From an uncultured Carboxylicivirga sp. (GTDB lineage: Bacteria; Bacteroidota; Bacteroidia; Bacteroidales; Marinilabiliaceae), in the NCBI RefSeq assembly GCF_963674565.1, contig NZ_OY771430.1, forward strand, positions 1,178,001 to 1,242,000: a DNA stretch of 64,000 nucleotides. The letters are read 5' to 3'. The translations under genes and the position numbers were made by a program. Of this stretch, positions 47,079 through 57,037 are shown in pieces; positions within the stretch are counted from its first letter, which is position 1, and each line of letters begins with the position of its first letter. The notes beneath the pieces were generated by a model that was not told where the DNA came from, did no database searches, and worked only from the letters and a program-made list of their open reading frames with translations.

Positions 47079-48563
47079 ATGATTAGAAATCACTTACTTT
47101 TAATAGTATTATGTGCTAGTTTAATCTCTTGTCAAACAAAAAAGGATTCTAACTACTATAAAGAACCGCACAGACCTCAATTTCATTTTACTCCTGAATC
47201 ACATTGGATGAACGATCCCAATGGTCTGGTATACCTAAATGGTCAATACCACCTTTTTTATCAGCATTATCCCTACGATATAGTTTGGGGGCCGATGCAC
47301 TGGGGACATGCCTCAAGTACTGATTTATTTCATTGGGAACACCATCCAATTGCCTTGTATCCTGATTCGCTTGGTAATATTTTTTCAGGCAGTGCTGTAA
47401 TAGACCATAACAATACGGCCGGTTTTGGGAAAGATGCAATGGTGGCCATTTTTACCTACCACAATGATTCAATCTGGGCAAAAGGTTTTAAAAATACCGA
47501 AAGTCAGGGTATTGCTTTTAGTATGGATGAAGGAATAACATGGACAAAGTATAAAAGTAATCCGATCCTTAATAATAATGGAGAACAGGATTTTCGTGAT
47601 CCTAAAGTGTTCTGGAATAGAGAAACAGAATTGTGGCAAATGGTTTTGGCAGTCGGGGATCATATCCGTATTTTCTCTTCACCAAATCTGCTGGACTGGA
47701 AGTTTGAAAGCAATTTTAAACCGAATGAAACAAGTGAGCCATTGGGAGTATGGGAATGTCCTGATTTGTTTCCATTAAAATACAATGGCAATACAAAGTG
47801 GGTGATGATAATCAATCATGGTGATAAGGGGCCAAATGGTGGGTCGTGTACTCGTTATTTTATTGGTGACTTTGATGGTAATACATTTCAACAAGCACAG
47901 GATGCCAGATGGTTGGATTATGGGACTGATTTTTATGCAGGTGTTACTTTTTCAAATGTGCCGGATGACAAAAAGTATTTAATCTCATGGATGAGTAATT
48001 GGAAATATGCAAACCAAACTCCTACAAAAGTATGGAGAAGTGCTATGACTATTCCTCGCGAATTGGTTTTAGATATGGATAGTTCGGGCTACTTTATTCG
48101 TCAGCATATAACTGAGGGATTGCATGCATTAAAAAGTAATACCATAGTTCAAGAACAAATAAGTTCTAACTATCATCTTAGTAATATTGATTTATCTCAA
48201 GCTCTCATTTCGTTCAGATCAATTAGTGAATTATTAAAAATCAAAATAGGAAACTCATCTGAGCACATAATAATTGAAATAAATGACGATTCAGTAGTTA
48301 TTGATAGAAGTAATTCAGGAGTTGTTGATTTTAGTGATCGTTTTGCAACTAAAGTACAATCCATGCCAATTTCTGAGGCAATTACTGAGTGTAAAATAAT
48401 ACTCGATCGTTCATCCATTGAATTATTGCTGAATGATGGTAAATACTCAATGACCAATATCTTTTTTCCAAATGAAAAGTATTCAGAACTTAGTATTACT
48501 GGTGAAAAAGATAGTAAAATAACACATTTAAAGATTGATCATATAGCCAGAATATGGCCTTAA
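47079..48563 (+). CDS. GH32 glycoside hydrolase lipoprotein (levanase/inulinase/invertase family)
   Basis: The 494-residue lipoprotein (signal LCASLISC, Cys at about 19) begins its domain with HRPQFHFTPESHWMNDPNG, in which Asp46 is the nucleophile. The transition-state motif FRDPKVF and the acid/base WECPDLF follow, completing the GH32 triad. A C-terminal beta-sandwich spans about residues 370-494. It releases fructose from levan, inulin or sucrose at the cell surface or in the periplasm. No SusCD pair, fructokinase or sensor is adjacent, so it lies outside a classical polysaccharide utilisation locus. It converges on a GH18 gene only 12 bases away. Confidence 0.93.
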   Translation: MIRNHLLLIVLCASLISCQTKKDSNYYKEPHRPQFHFTPESHWMNDPNGLVYLNGQYHLFYQHYPYDIVWGPMHWGHASSTDLFHWEHHPIALYPDSLGNIFSGSAVIDHNNTAGFGKDAMVAIFTYHNDSIWAKGFKNTESQGIAFSMDEGITWTKYKSNPILNNNGEQDFRDPKVFWNRETELWQMVLAVGDHIRIFSSPNLLDWKFESNFKPNETSEPLGVWECPDLFPLKYNGNTKWVMIINHGDKGPNGGSCTRYFIGDFDGNTFQQAQDARWLDYGTDFYAGVTFSNVPDDKKYLISWMSNWKYANQTPTKVWRSAMTIPRELVLDMDSSGYFIRQHITEGLHALKSNTIVQEQISSNYHLSNIDLSQALISFRSISELLKIKIGNSSEHIIIEINDDSVVIDRSNSGVVDFSDRFATKVQSMPISEAITECKIILDRSSIELLLNDGKYSMTNIFFPNEKYSELSITGEKDSKITHLKIDHIARIWP

Positions 48564-48575
48564 TTATCAATTAAA

Positions 48576-49730
48576 TTATTTCACTTCATTATCAATAGCA
48601 TTTAATAAGTCATTTTGTTGGGTGTCACCATTTAATTGCCAAAACATAATACCACCTAACTTATTATTTAAAGCATATTGAGTTTTTAGTGCTACAGATT
48701 CCGGATCATCATAGGTAATAAAAACTGAATCTTGTGAACTGTAAAGAAAAGGAGCTTTTGCTGTTTCATCCCAATAACGTATAAAGCCGTTTTTGTTAAT
48801 ATAGTTGTCTTTTAATTCATGGTATCTTGCTCCTGGCCAACCACCTTTATTTTGCTGATATAGGCCATTATTATCCGGATCTACGCCTACCCAACCTTTG
48901 CCATAGAAAGCTGCTCCAATAACAATTTGCTCAGGTTTTACCCCTTTGTTAATACAGTAATTTATAATGAACTGACATGATCTGGGATGATACGTTGTTT
49001 CACTTTCTGTGTAGTTGATATATGCAGGCGTATCTTTGAAATCATCTGCAGTTACCAGGCCTAAGTTGGTATGATGAGAAGTAACTTTTGCATTGCCACC
49101 TGTAAAGTCATAGGTCATAATATTCATGTAATCAACTGATGGCATCACGTTATCCAGCTCAACAAAATCATAGTATTTTTCCCAACCAGCAGAAGCAAAA
49201 GTTAGTGTATACTTTTTGCCGGTTTCATTCATTGCAGTTCTGAGCTCTTTCATTAAGGCTGTAAAACCTTCTTTGTCTTTAGGTTTATGTGGATTTCCTA
49301 TGCCTGGTAAACCCGGGTATTCCCAATCGATATCTAATCCATCCAAATCATATTCCTGAAGGAATTGGATACAGCTTGTAACAAATATTTGCCTGTTTTG
49401 TACGTTGGTGGCCATTTCTGAAAAACCTCCTGATCCTCCCCAGCCACCGCAAGCCACCATCACCTTCAAATGAGGATACTTTTCTTTTTGCTTCACCAGG
49501 TCCTTTAGTTGATCACCTGATTCTGCATCAGAAAATTGCATTTGATTATCAATGACTATTGTAAATGAAAAGATAATATGAGTGAGCCGATCCAAAGGAA
49601 GATTATTCAAATTGTTTTCTTCGGTTGAAGGCATATAATAAGCCATTACAGCAAATGGTTCTTGATTTTTCTTACAGGAAACAACTAATATTAATAGTAA
49701 ACTCAGTACAGTTAGGTTTAATTTATTCAT
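48576..49730 (-). CDS. GH18 glycoside hydrolase lipoprotein (chitinase-like)
   Basis: With start ATG 49730 the 384-residue protein has a lipoprotein signal (LLLILVVSC, Cys at about 19). The longer frame adds nine residues before it. The catalytic signature DGLDIDWEYPG (DxxDxDxE) is intact near residue 140, with AVMAYYMPS at the first beta strand, MNIMTYDFTGG, and a C-terminal GGIMFWQLNGD. It should hydrolyse beta-1,4-GlcNAc chains or related glycans by substrate-assisted catalysis. The next gene to the left is the GH32 lipoprotein, on the opposite strand. Confidence 0.92.
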   Translation of the reverse strand: MNKLNLTVLSLLLILVVSCKKNQEPFAVMAYYMPSTEENNLNNLPLDRLTHIIFSFTIVIDNQMQFSDAESGDQLKDLVKQKEKYPHLKVMVACGGWGGSGGFSEMATNVQNRQIFVTSCIQFLQEYDLDGLDIDWEYPGLPGIGNPHKPKDKEGFTALMKELRTAMNETGKKYTLTFASAGWEKYYDFVELDNVMPSVDYMNIMTYDFTGGNAKVTSHHTNLGLVTADDFKDTPAYINYTESETTYHPRSCQFIINYCINKGVKPEQIVIGAAFYGKGWVGVDPDNNGLYQQNKGGWPGARYHELKDNYINKNGFIRYWDETAKAPFLYSSQDSVFITYDDPESVALKTQYALNNKLGGIMFWQLNGDTQQNDLLNAIDNEVK

Positions 49731-49936
49731 GATAATTATGTAATTAGGTTTATCCAAGTTAAAAGATAAGCATTTTTAAAATAATCAGCCTACAATAGTA
49801 TTTTTGAAAGAATATTAACCCTTGAATTGTAACTTAGAAGAGGGATTTAATGAATTTTGCCCTTTAATTTAATAGTTTTCGGTTATTTATATCATTTTTA
49901 TACTCATAACTTTAAGGACGTTCGAATATCTTGACT

Positions 49937-51130
49937 ATGAAACAAATTGTAATTTTAATTCTCTTCCATTTCGTAACTTATTCATTATCTATAGCTCAGT
50001 CAAAATTTACTTTTAACCAGGGACAAATTTCAAAGGAGCAATTTTATCAAATTTTACCAATTGAGTACCTACGAAATAAAATTATTATTGAGGCGGAAGT
50101 AGATGGTATTAAAGGGAGATATATTGTTGATACCGGTGCAATGTGTATTGTTTTTAAGGATAGTACGAAAGAACAAAATCACCAGAATTTGTTAAAAATG
50201 CCAATCGTAGATGCCAATGGAATAAGAAATGAAGCTGATGTGATACAAATAAAAAAAATAAGAATGGGAGAATTGGAGTATATCAATATTCCGGCACTAA
50301 ATATTGAAGCAAACGAGCTTTTTAAGTGTTTTAATGTTAATGGTTTTATTGGAAGTAATCTTTTGAGATTTGGTGCTTTTAAAATTGATATTCCATCTAA
50401 AGAATTGCATATAGCAGATTCATATTCTGATTTTGACCTGAAGAAAAAAGAAGGACAGAAGCTTTGGTTGAATAAAGTTCAAAACTCGCCATTTATCAGG
50501 ATGGAATTTAATGGGGTACAACAGCAAGGTGTACTGGTTGATACAGGCAGTGACTGTATTTATTCATTCAATAATAAGGTAGTTAAAAGGATGCAAAAGA
50601 AAGGATTGTTGAACAAGCCCGCATTTCAATCAAGTGGAACCAATTCTCAGGGAGCATGGTCAATGGATAGTATGGATATCAAAAGCAATATATGGAGAGT
50701 TAATAAATTAAAAGTGGCAGATTCAGAATTTACAGATTTATTACTTCGGAGTGATGATGCATCTTCAAGAATTGGGATGCAATTACTTGAAAATGGAGTT
50801 TTTGTATTGGATTACCCTAAGAAAAGATTCTTTTTTCAGGCTATCGATAAAATAAAATCGGAAGTAAGAGGATTCGGAATTGACTTTATTGCGAAAAATG
50901 ATTCCATTATTGTAAATGGAATATGGTCAGGTACAAAGGCTGAAAAAGAGGGTATTCAAATAGGAGATAGGCTGATTGATATAACTGGTTTTCAATTGCG
51001 AGATAGTGACCTTTGTGATAAATTCTTTCTATTAAAGCAATTGGCATTGGGGAAGGATGAACTGGAATTTGTAATGCGCAGAAGAGATTCGCATGATGAA
51101 TATTCAGTTATGCTACAACGAATTGAATAA
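49937..51130 (+). CDS. Retropepsin-like aspartyl protease with C-terminal PDZ domain, exported
   Basis: ATG 49937 gives 397 residues with a signal peptide (ILILFHFVTYSLSIAQS); a TTG two codons earlier is less likely. Two aspartyl-protease half-repeats each carry a DTG: YIVDTGAMC near residue 65 and VLVDTGSDC near residue 198. Residues 310-397 form a PDZ domain (GIQIGDRLIDITGFQLRD). The two repeats in one chain mimic a retropepsin dimer. Such protease-PDZ proteins recur in Bacteroidota with unknown targets. Confidence 0.83.
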   Translation: MKQIVILILFHFVTYSLSIAQSKFTFNQGQISKEQFYQILPIEYLRNKIIIEAEVDGIKGRYIVDTGAMCIVFKDSTKEQNHQNLLKMPIVDANGIRNEADVIQIKKIRMGELEYINIPALNIEANELFKCFNVNGFIGSNLLRFGAFKIDIPSKELHIADSYSDFDLKKKEGQKLWLNKVQNSPFIRMEFNGVQQQGVLVDTGSDCIYSFNNKVVKRMQKKGLLNKPAFQSSGTNSQGAWSMDSMDIKSNIWRVNKLKVADSEFTDLLLRSDDASSRIGMQLLENGVFVLDYPKKRFFFQAIDKIKSEVRGFGIDFIAKNDSIIVNGIWSGTKAEKEGIQIGDRLIDITGFQLRDSDLCDKFFLLKQLALGKDELEFVMRRRDSHDEYSVMLQRIE

Positions 51131-51133
51131 AAA

Positions 51134-51156
51134 ATCCCTCGAATTTCTTCGAGGGA
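51134..51156 (-). terminator. Terminator of the M13 protease gene
   Basis: A perfect 10-bp stem ATCCCTCGAA / TTCGAGGGAT with a 3-base TTC loop has an A-run on its left, which reads as a T-run on the minus strand. It lies between two converging genes. Confidence 0.8.
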
Positions 51157-51180
51157 TAAAATATTTTCTTCCTGAATGAA

Positions 51181-53229
51181 CTACCAGATAGAGGTTCTGT
51201 CTTCAGGTGCAATGTATAGCGGACTTTTTGCATCCAGGCCAAAAGCATCATACCATTCCTGAATATTTGGAAGAGGACCGTTTACACGATTCGATCCCAA
51301 CGAGTGAACATCAACTTTGGTTAAGCGAGCGATTTCCTCATCTCTGATATTTTGAGCCCAAACCCTAGAGTATGCCAAATAAAAACGTTGCTTATCAGTA
51401 AATCCATCAATCTTCTCATTGTTTTCCTTACCATTTAATGAATTAAGGTAAGCCTGATATGAAATTAATAAACCACCTAAGTCGGCAATATTTTCTCCTA
51501 ATGATAATTCTCCGTTTGCAAATACACCCGGTAATACTTCAAAACTATTGAATTGATCAACCAGTACTTTTGTACGCGCATTGAATTTTTCAGCATCTTC
51601 TGCGGTCCACCATTCTTCCATATTACCATCTTTGGCAAATAAACGTCCCTGATCGTCAAATCCATGAGTCATTTCGTGCCCGATAACTACCCCAATCGCT
51701 CCATAGTTAACTGCATCATCGCCATTAAGATAGAAGAATGGAGGTTGTAAAATAGCAGCCGGAAATACAATCTCATTTGCTAAAGGATTGTAATAAGCAT
51801 TAACCGTTTGAGGAGTCATAAACCATTCTTCTTTATCAACCGGTTTGCCAATTTTAGCCATATCATACTCTAATTCAAAACGATTACTGGCAAGTATATT
51901 TTCGATGTAAGATGATTTAACTACTTTCAAATCAGAGTAATCGCGCCATTTATTTGGATATCCAATTTTAACACGGATGGCGTCTAATTTTTCATGTGCT
52001 GCTTGCTTGGTTTCTTCACTCATCCATTCTAAGTGATCAATTCTTTGACCGAAAGCAATACGAAGATTTTCTACTAGTTTATCCATGCGCTGCTTGGCAG
52101 CTGGTGGAAAATATTCAGCAACGAATAACTGACCAACAGCTTCTCCAAGAGCTCCATTGGTATTATTCACTACTTTTTTCCAACGAAGTTCCTGTTCTTT
52201 TTTGCCAGACATTGCTTTACCATAAAAAGCGAAATGAGCATTTACAAAATCCTCGCTTAGATAATCTGCAGTATTTCGCAGAATAACAGCTGTTAAGAAA
52301 GCTTTCCAGGTGGTAAGTGTTTCTTTATTGTATAATTTACCAAGTTCTTTCAGAAATTCAGGCTGACTCATATTTATTTCAGCAGGAACTTCATATCCCA
52401 TCCCTTTAATAAAAGTTGCAAACGGGAAGGGTTTCATCGTTTCTTCCACACCAGCAATATCAACTTTATTATAGGTTTTATGTGGATCACGGTTCTCTAA
52501 TCTTGAATTAGACGCCTTTGCCAATTGCATCTCAAGTTCGAAAACAGTTTTTGCCAATTCAGAAGCATTGTTCTCTTCGTTTCCAACCAAAGTAAATAAT
52601 GAAGTTAAATAGGTATTGTAGGCTTCACGCAATTTCTTTGCATCTTCAGTATCTTCAAGATAATAATCACGATCAGGCATACCTAATCCACCTTGATCAA
52701 TACCAGCAATTGTCATTTCACTATTCTTTTGATCCGGAGTTGAATAATAGTGAAACAATGGATTTATTCCTTGTTGTTGCAAATAGCTAATAACAGTTAC
52801 CAGATCGGCTTGCTTTTCTATGCTGTTTACTTTTGAAAGAAGAGGTTGAATCGGCTCAAAACCAGCCTTGTTGATTGCTTCCAGATCCATTCCTGAGGCA
52901 TAGAAATCTCCAATTTTCTGACTAACTGATCCTTCCTCAGCTATTTCAGCCGCAGCGTTCTCTATTATTGATTTTACTTTCTCTTTATTGTCTTCTGCCA
53001 ATAAATCAAAACTACCGAATCTACTTTTATCATCAGGAAGCGGATGCTGTTTGCGCCATCCTCCATTAGCATATTCAAAAAAGTTTGTACCAGCATCTAT
53101 TGTTAGGTCCATATCGTTTGCAGAAAAAACAGGTTTTACTGCATTGTTTTGTTCTTTACTTCCACTTACACAAGAACTTGCGCCAATGGTTACTGTCAGC
53201 AAAGAACCCCAAAAAAGTGATGAGTTCAT
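51181..53229 (-). CDS. M13-family zinc metalloprotease (neprilysin/PepO), lipoprotein
   Basis: ATG 53229 gives 682 residues with a lipoprotein signal (LLTVTIGASSC). Mature sequence starts near Cys20. The zinc motif HEMTH is in VIGHEMTHGFDDQG, the third ligand in GENIADLGG, and the substrate-binding NAYYNPLANEIVFPA is intact, as in PepO and neprilysin. It cleaves small peptides in the periplasm or outside the cell. It is monocistronic and on the opposite strand to the protease-PDZ gene. Confidence 0.94.
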   Translation of the reverse strand: MNSSLFWGSLLTVTIGASSCVSGSKEQNNAVKPVFSANDMDLTIDAGTNFFEYANGGWRKQHPLPDDKSRFGSFDLLAEDNKEKVKSIIENAAAEIAEEGSVSQKIGDFYASGMDLEAINKAGFEPIQPLLSKVNSIEKQADLVTVISYLQQQGINPLFHYYSTPDQKNSEMTIAGIDQGGLGMPDRDYYLEDTEDAKKLREAYNTYLTSLFTLVGNEENNASELAKTVFELEMQLAKASNSRLENRDPHKTYNKVDIAGVEETMKPFPFATFIKGMGYEVPAEINMSQPEFLKELGKLYNKETLTTWKAFLTAVILRNTADYLSEDFVNAHFAFYGKAMSGKKEQELRWKKVVNNTNGALGEAVGQLFVAEYFPPAAKQRMDKLVENLRIAFGQRIDHLEWMSEETKQAAHEKLDAIRVKIGYPNKWRDYSDLKVVKSSYIENILASNRFELEYDMAKIGKPVDKEEWFMTPQTVNAYYNPLANEIVFPAAILQPPFFYLNGDDAVNYGAIGVVIGHEMTHGFDDQGRLFAKDGNMEEWWTAEDAEKFNARTKVLVDQFNSFEVLPGVFANGELSLGENIADLGGLLISYQAYLNSLNGKENNEKIDGFTDKQRFYLAYSRVWAQNIRDEEIARLTKVDVHSLGSNRVNGPLPNIQEWYDAFGLDAKSPLYIAPEDRTSIW

Positions 53230-53630
53230 TCCATGTTTATTATTACAGCAATGCTGCATGGTTTAAAAATTAAGTGTTTCTTTTTCTATGCTCCAAAAGA
53301 GCGGCTCAAAATAAGTCATTTTCAAATTATCAACCAAAAGATTTGAACTATCGAGTTAATTGTCAGTTTATAAATTAATCAGGTATTGGTAGAATAAAGG
53401 TCAGTGAACATGATTTTGACGATATTATTCGTCATGATTTTTATTTATAATTTGATTTTCAATGTTCTTCTGAATTTTAATTTATGATTATAATCTTATT
53501 TAGAACCTTTATAAACTTTGATTGTTAAAATTGGCGAGAGCGGGCGTTAGAGTCTTATTTAGATTTGGTTTAAATAAACTCGAAGATTATATTTGCGCCG
53601 TTTTAATTTAGACTATATAAACGTAATAAT
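53230..53630. other. Gene-free divergent region, about 400 bases
   Basis: It separates the M13 protease and E2 genes. Besides the E2 promoter at 53564-53595 I see no ORF or structured element. Confidence 0.55.
53564..53595 (+). promoter_or_regulatory. Promoter of the 2-oxoacid dehydrogenase operon
   Basis: TTTG (53564-53567), a 20-base spacer and TATATTTG (53588-53595) match the Bacteroidota consensus. The ATG is 35 bases on. Confidence 0.72.
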
Positions 53631-54950
53631 ATGTCAACATTTGAAATTCTGATGCCTAAAATGGGCGAAAGTGTTGAAGAGGCAACCATTACTAAATGGT
53701 TTGTTTCGGAAGGTGATACCGTTCAGGAAGATGATGTCCTGTTGGAAATAGCAACTGATAAGGTGGATTCAGAAATTCCTTCTCCGGTAGCTGGAAAAAT
53801 AAAATCAATCATGTATAAGGTTGATGATGTTGTACCAGTCGGAGAGCCGGTAGCAGTAATTCTATTGGAAGGTGCTGAAGATACAGATGCACCATCTGCT
53901 GAGGCTGGAGAAAAGAAAGAGAGTGCACCAGTGGAATCATCGACTCAGGAGTCACCTCAAAACACTGTTTCTTCAGATATAAATAAGTCTTCAGATCGTT
54001 TCTATTCACCTTTAGTTCGAAGCATGGCAAGTGCTGAAGGTATTGGTTTTGATGAATTGGAGAAAATTACCGGTACGGGTAAAGAAGGGCGTGTAACCAA
54101 AAGTGATATGACCGATTACATTGCCAAAAGAGGAACAGCTTCAGTATCTGTGCCTACAGAAGCTCCTAAGGCTGCACCTGCTGCTAAAACAACTCAGGCA
54201 CCTGCAAAGGAACAACCTAAAGTACACGTTTCCGTTTCTGCAAATGATGAAATCATTGAAATGGATCGTATGCGTAAGTTAATTGCAGATCATATGGTTA
54301 TGTCTAAACAAGTTTCTCCACACGTTACAAGCGTTGTTGAAGCAGATGTTACCAATGTGGTTCTTTGGCGTAATAAAGTAAAAGATCAATTCCAGAAAAA
54401 ATATGGAGAAAAGATAACTTTTATGCCAATTTTTACGGAGGCTGTTGCCAAGGCTTTGCGCGATTTTCCTGGTGTTAATGCTTCGGTTGATGGTGATAAA
54501 ATCATCATGCGTAAGAATGTAAACATTGGTATGGCGGTTGCACTTCCATCGGGTAATTTAATTGTACCGGTAATCAAACAAGCTGATCAGAAAAATCTGG
54601 TTGGTTTAACAGGCGATATCAATAGATTAGCAGGTTTAGCCCGTGACAATAAGTTGACTCCTGATGATATTCAAGGAGGTACATTTACAATTACCAACTT
54701 CGGATCTTTTAAAAATATTATCGGAACGCCAATTATTAATCAGCCTCAGGTTGCTATTCTGGCCATTGGGTCTATCGAAAAGAAACCGGCTGTAATTGAA
54801 ACTCCTACAGGAGATGTGATTGGTATACGTCATAAAATGTTCTTATCGTTATCATACGATCATAGAATAGTGGACGGTATGTTAGGAGGTAATTTCCTAC
54901 GTCGAATTGCCGATTACATTGAGGCTTTTGATATTAATTCCGAAATTTAA
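53631..54950 (+). CDS. Dihydrolipoamide acyltransferase, E2 of a 2-oxoacid dehydrogenase complex
   Basis: The 439 residues contain one lipoyl domain (1-78, lipoylated Lys44 in IATDKVDSE), a Pro/Ala-rich linker, a peripheral-subunit-binding domain (about 125-162: SPLVRSMASAEGIGFDELEKI), a second Ala-rich linker and the catalytic acyltransferase domain ending LSYDHRIVDG. It is the core of a pyruvate or branched-chain 2-oxoacid complex. It precedes the fused E1 gene by 22 bases, so the order is E2-E1, with no E3 in the window. Substrate class cannot be fixed; a branched-chain type is favoured by the E1 form. Confidence 0.92.
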   Translation: MSTFEILMPKMGESVEEATITKWFVSEGDTVQEDDVLLEIATDKVDSEIPSPVAGKIKSIMYKVDDVVPVGEPVAVILLEGAEDTDAPSAEAGEKKESAPVESSTQESPQNTVSSDINKSSDRFYSPLVRSMASAEGIGFDELEKITGTGKEGRVTKSDMTDYIAKRGTASVSVPTEAPKAAPAAKTTQAPAKEQPKVHVSVSANDEIIEMDRMRKLIADHMVMSKQVSPHVTSVVEADVTNVVLWRNKVKDQFQKKYGEKITFMPIFTEAVAKALRDFPGVNASVDGDKIIMRKNVNIGMAVALPSGNLIVPVIKQADQKNLVGLTGDINRLAGLARDNKLTPDDIQGGTFTITNFGSFKNIIGTPIINQPQVAILAIGSIEKKPAVIETPTGDVIGIRHKMFLSLSYDHRIVDGMLGGNFLRRIADYIEAFDINSEI

Positions 54951-54972
54951 TCATTGATATAAAGTGTTTAAA

Positions 54973-57018
54973 ATGAGTGATATTCCAAAAATACATTCTA
55001 TAAAAAAGACGGATAAGGAAACTTTGTTGAAGTGGTATCGCCTTCTGTTTCTGGGGCGTACCCTCGACGAAAAAGCACCTAATTATCTGAAACAGGCAAT
55101 TGGTTGGTCATACCATGCACCAGCTGCTGGTCATGATGGCATACAATTGGCTATAGGTCAGGTTTTTGATCGTAGTAAAGATCATTTATTTCCTTATTAC
55201 CGTGATTTAGTTACCAACGTAGCTGCCGGATTAACCGCCGAAGAAATTATTTATAATGGTATTTCAAAGGATGCGGATGTAGCTGGTGGTGGACGTCATA
55301 TGTCGAACCACTTTGCCAAACCGGAATGGAACATTCATAATGTTTCGTCTTGTACAGGAAACCATACTTTACATGCAGTTGGTGTTGCTCGTGCAATCAA
55401 AACCTACGAAAGTAAAGGGGTGTCAATTAGTTCTCAGGGTGAATCATCGGTTTCGGAAGGTTATGTTTACGAAGCCATTAATGGTGCATCCAAAGAGCAA
55501 TTACCAGTAATATTTGTTTTTCAGGATAACGGCTACGGTATTTCTGTACCCAAAAAAGATCAGACAGCTAACCGAAAGGTGGCTCATAACTTTGAGGGAT
55601 TTAAGCATCTGCGCATTATGTATTGTAATGGTAAAGATGTTTTTGATTCAATGAATACCATGCTGGAAGCCAGCAAGTGGGCCGAAGAAAACCAGAAACC
55701 TGTGATTGTGCATGCAAACTGTGTACGTATTCATTCCCATAGTAATTCCGATCGTCATGAGTTATATCGTGATGATAACGAATTGGGTTATGTAAAAGAA
55801 TATGATCCATTAGCTAAATATAAACGCTTACTGATTCGTTATAACAGAGCTACCGAAGAAGAACTTTCTGCAATTGAATCAGAAGTTGCAGAAGAAGTAA
55901 AAGTAGCTCACCGTAAGGGAATGGCTGCACCGCATCCAACACCTGAGTCAGCAATGGATTTTGTTATTCCTGAACCTTATGTTTCAACTAAATATCCTGA
56001 TGGAACACATAATCAGGAGGGGGAATCATTGAAACTGATTCAGGGACTGAATGAAACATTAAAGGCCGAATTCAGACATAACCCGGATACCTACCTATGG
56101 GGACAGGATATCGCTAATAAAGATAAAGGCGGAATTTTTAATGTTTCCAAAGGAATGCAGCAGGAGTTCGGCAAGAAGCGTGTGTTTAATGCACCAATTG
56201 CTGAAGACTTTATCATGGGAACTGCCAACGGAATGGTTCGTTTTAACAAGAACATAAGAGTTGTAGTGGAAGGTGCTGAGTTTGCCGATTATTTTTGGCC
56301 AGCCATGGAGCAGTTTGTTGAAACAACCCATGAATACTGGAGAACCAAAGGTCAGTTTTCACCAAATATTACGGTTCGATTGGCTTCAGGAGGTTATATC
56401 GGTGGTGGTTTATATCACTCTCAGAATATTGAAGCAGCCTTAACAACTTTCCCTGGTGTTCGAGTGGTTTATCCATCTTTTGCTGATGATGCAGCCGGAT
56501 TATTACGAACCAGTATGAGGTCGGAAGGAATGACTGTTTTTATGGAGCCAAAAGCATTGTACAATGCTCCAAAGGCTGCAACACCAATTCCTGAAGACTT
56601 TGAAGTACCTTTTGGTAAAGCCCGAATTCGAAGAGAAGGTTCCGACCTGAGTATCTTTACTTATGGTAATACAACCCATATGTGTTTAGAAGCTGCTGAA
56701 AAACTTGAAAAAGAGGGTTTTGGTAACGTTGAAGTAGTGGATTTAAGATCATTACTTCCGTTAGATAATGAAACAATTTTGGCATCAGTTAAGAAAACTT
56801 CGCGTGCTTTAGTGGTACATGAGGATAAAGTATTTGCCGGTTTTGGTGGAGAGGTAGCTTCATTGATTAACTCAGAAGGATTTGAGTATCTGGATGCTCC
56901 GGTTCGACGTGTAGGTTCAACTTTTACACCGGTTGGTTTTAACCGAACGTTGGAAGCAGCTATCCTGCCAAATACAGATAAGATTTTTGAAGCAGCAAAA
57001 GACCTGTTGTCATACTAA
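54973..57018 (+). CDS. 2-oxoacid dehydrogenase E1, fused alpha and beta subunits
   Basis: ATG 54973 gives 681 residues; the frame's earlier GTG at 54964 is less likely. The alpha half (about 1-330) shows the ThDP region GESSVSEGYVYEAING with QDNGYGIS. The beta half (about 345-681) shows the E1-beta motif IAEDFIMGTANGMV, the VRLASGGYIGGGLYHSQNIE interface and a transketolase C-terminal domain (VVDLRSLLPLD). It decarboxylates a 2-oxoacid, probably branched-chain, and passes the acyl group to the E2 lipoyl arm. In many bacteria the halves are separate genes; the fusion is common in Bacteroidota. Confidence 0.93.
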   Translation: MSDIPKIHSIKKTDKETLLKWYRLLFLGRTLDEKAPNYLKQAIGWSYHAPAAGHDGIQLAIGQVFDRSKDHLFPYYRDLVTNVAAGLTAEEIIYNGISKDADVAGGGRHMSNHFAKPEWNIHNVSSCTGNHTLHAVGVARAIKTYESKGVSISSQGESSVSEGYVYEAINGASKEQLPVIFVFQDNGYGISVPKKDQTANRKVAHNFEGFKHLRIMYCNGKDVFDSMNTMLEASKWAEENQKPVIVHANCVRIHSHSNSDRHELYRDDNELGYVKEYDPLAKYKRLLIRYNRATEEELSAIESEVAEEVKVAHRKGMAAPHPTPESAMDFVIPEPYVSTKYPDGTHNQEGESLKLIQGLNETLKAEFRHNPDTYLWGQDIANKDKGGIFNVSKGMQQEFGKKRVFNAPIAEDFIMGTANGMVRFNKNIRVVVEGAEFADYFWPAMEQFVETTHEYWRTKGQFSPNITVRLASGGYIGGGLYHSQNIEAALTTFPGVRVVYPSFADDAAGLLRTSMRSEGMTVFMEPKALYNAPKAATPIPEDFEVPFGKARIRREGSDLSIFTYGNTTHMCLEAAEKLEKEGFGNVEVVDLRSLLPLDNETILASVKKTSRALVVHEDKVFAGFGGEVASLINSEGFEYLDAPVRRVGSTFTPVGFNRTLEAAILPNTDKIFEAAKDLLSY

Positions 57019-57037
57019 AACCTAATCGACTTATATT

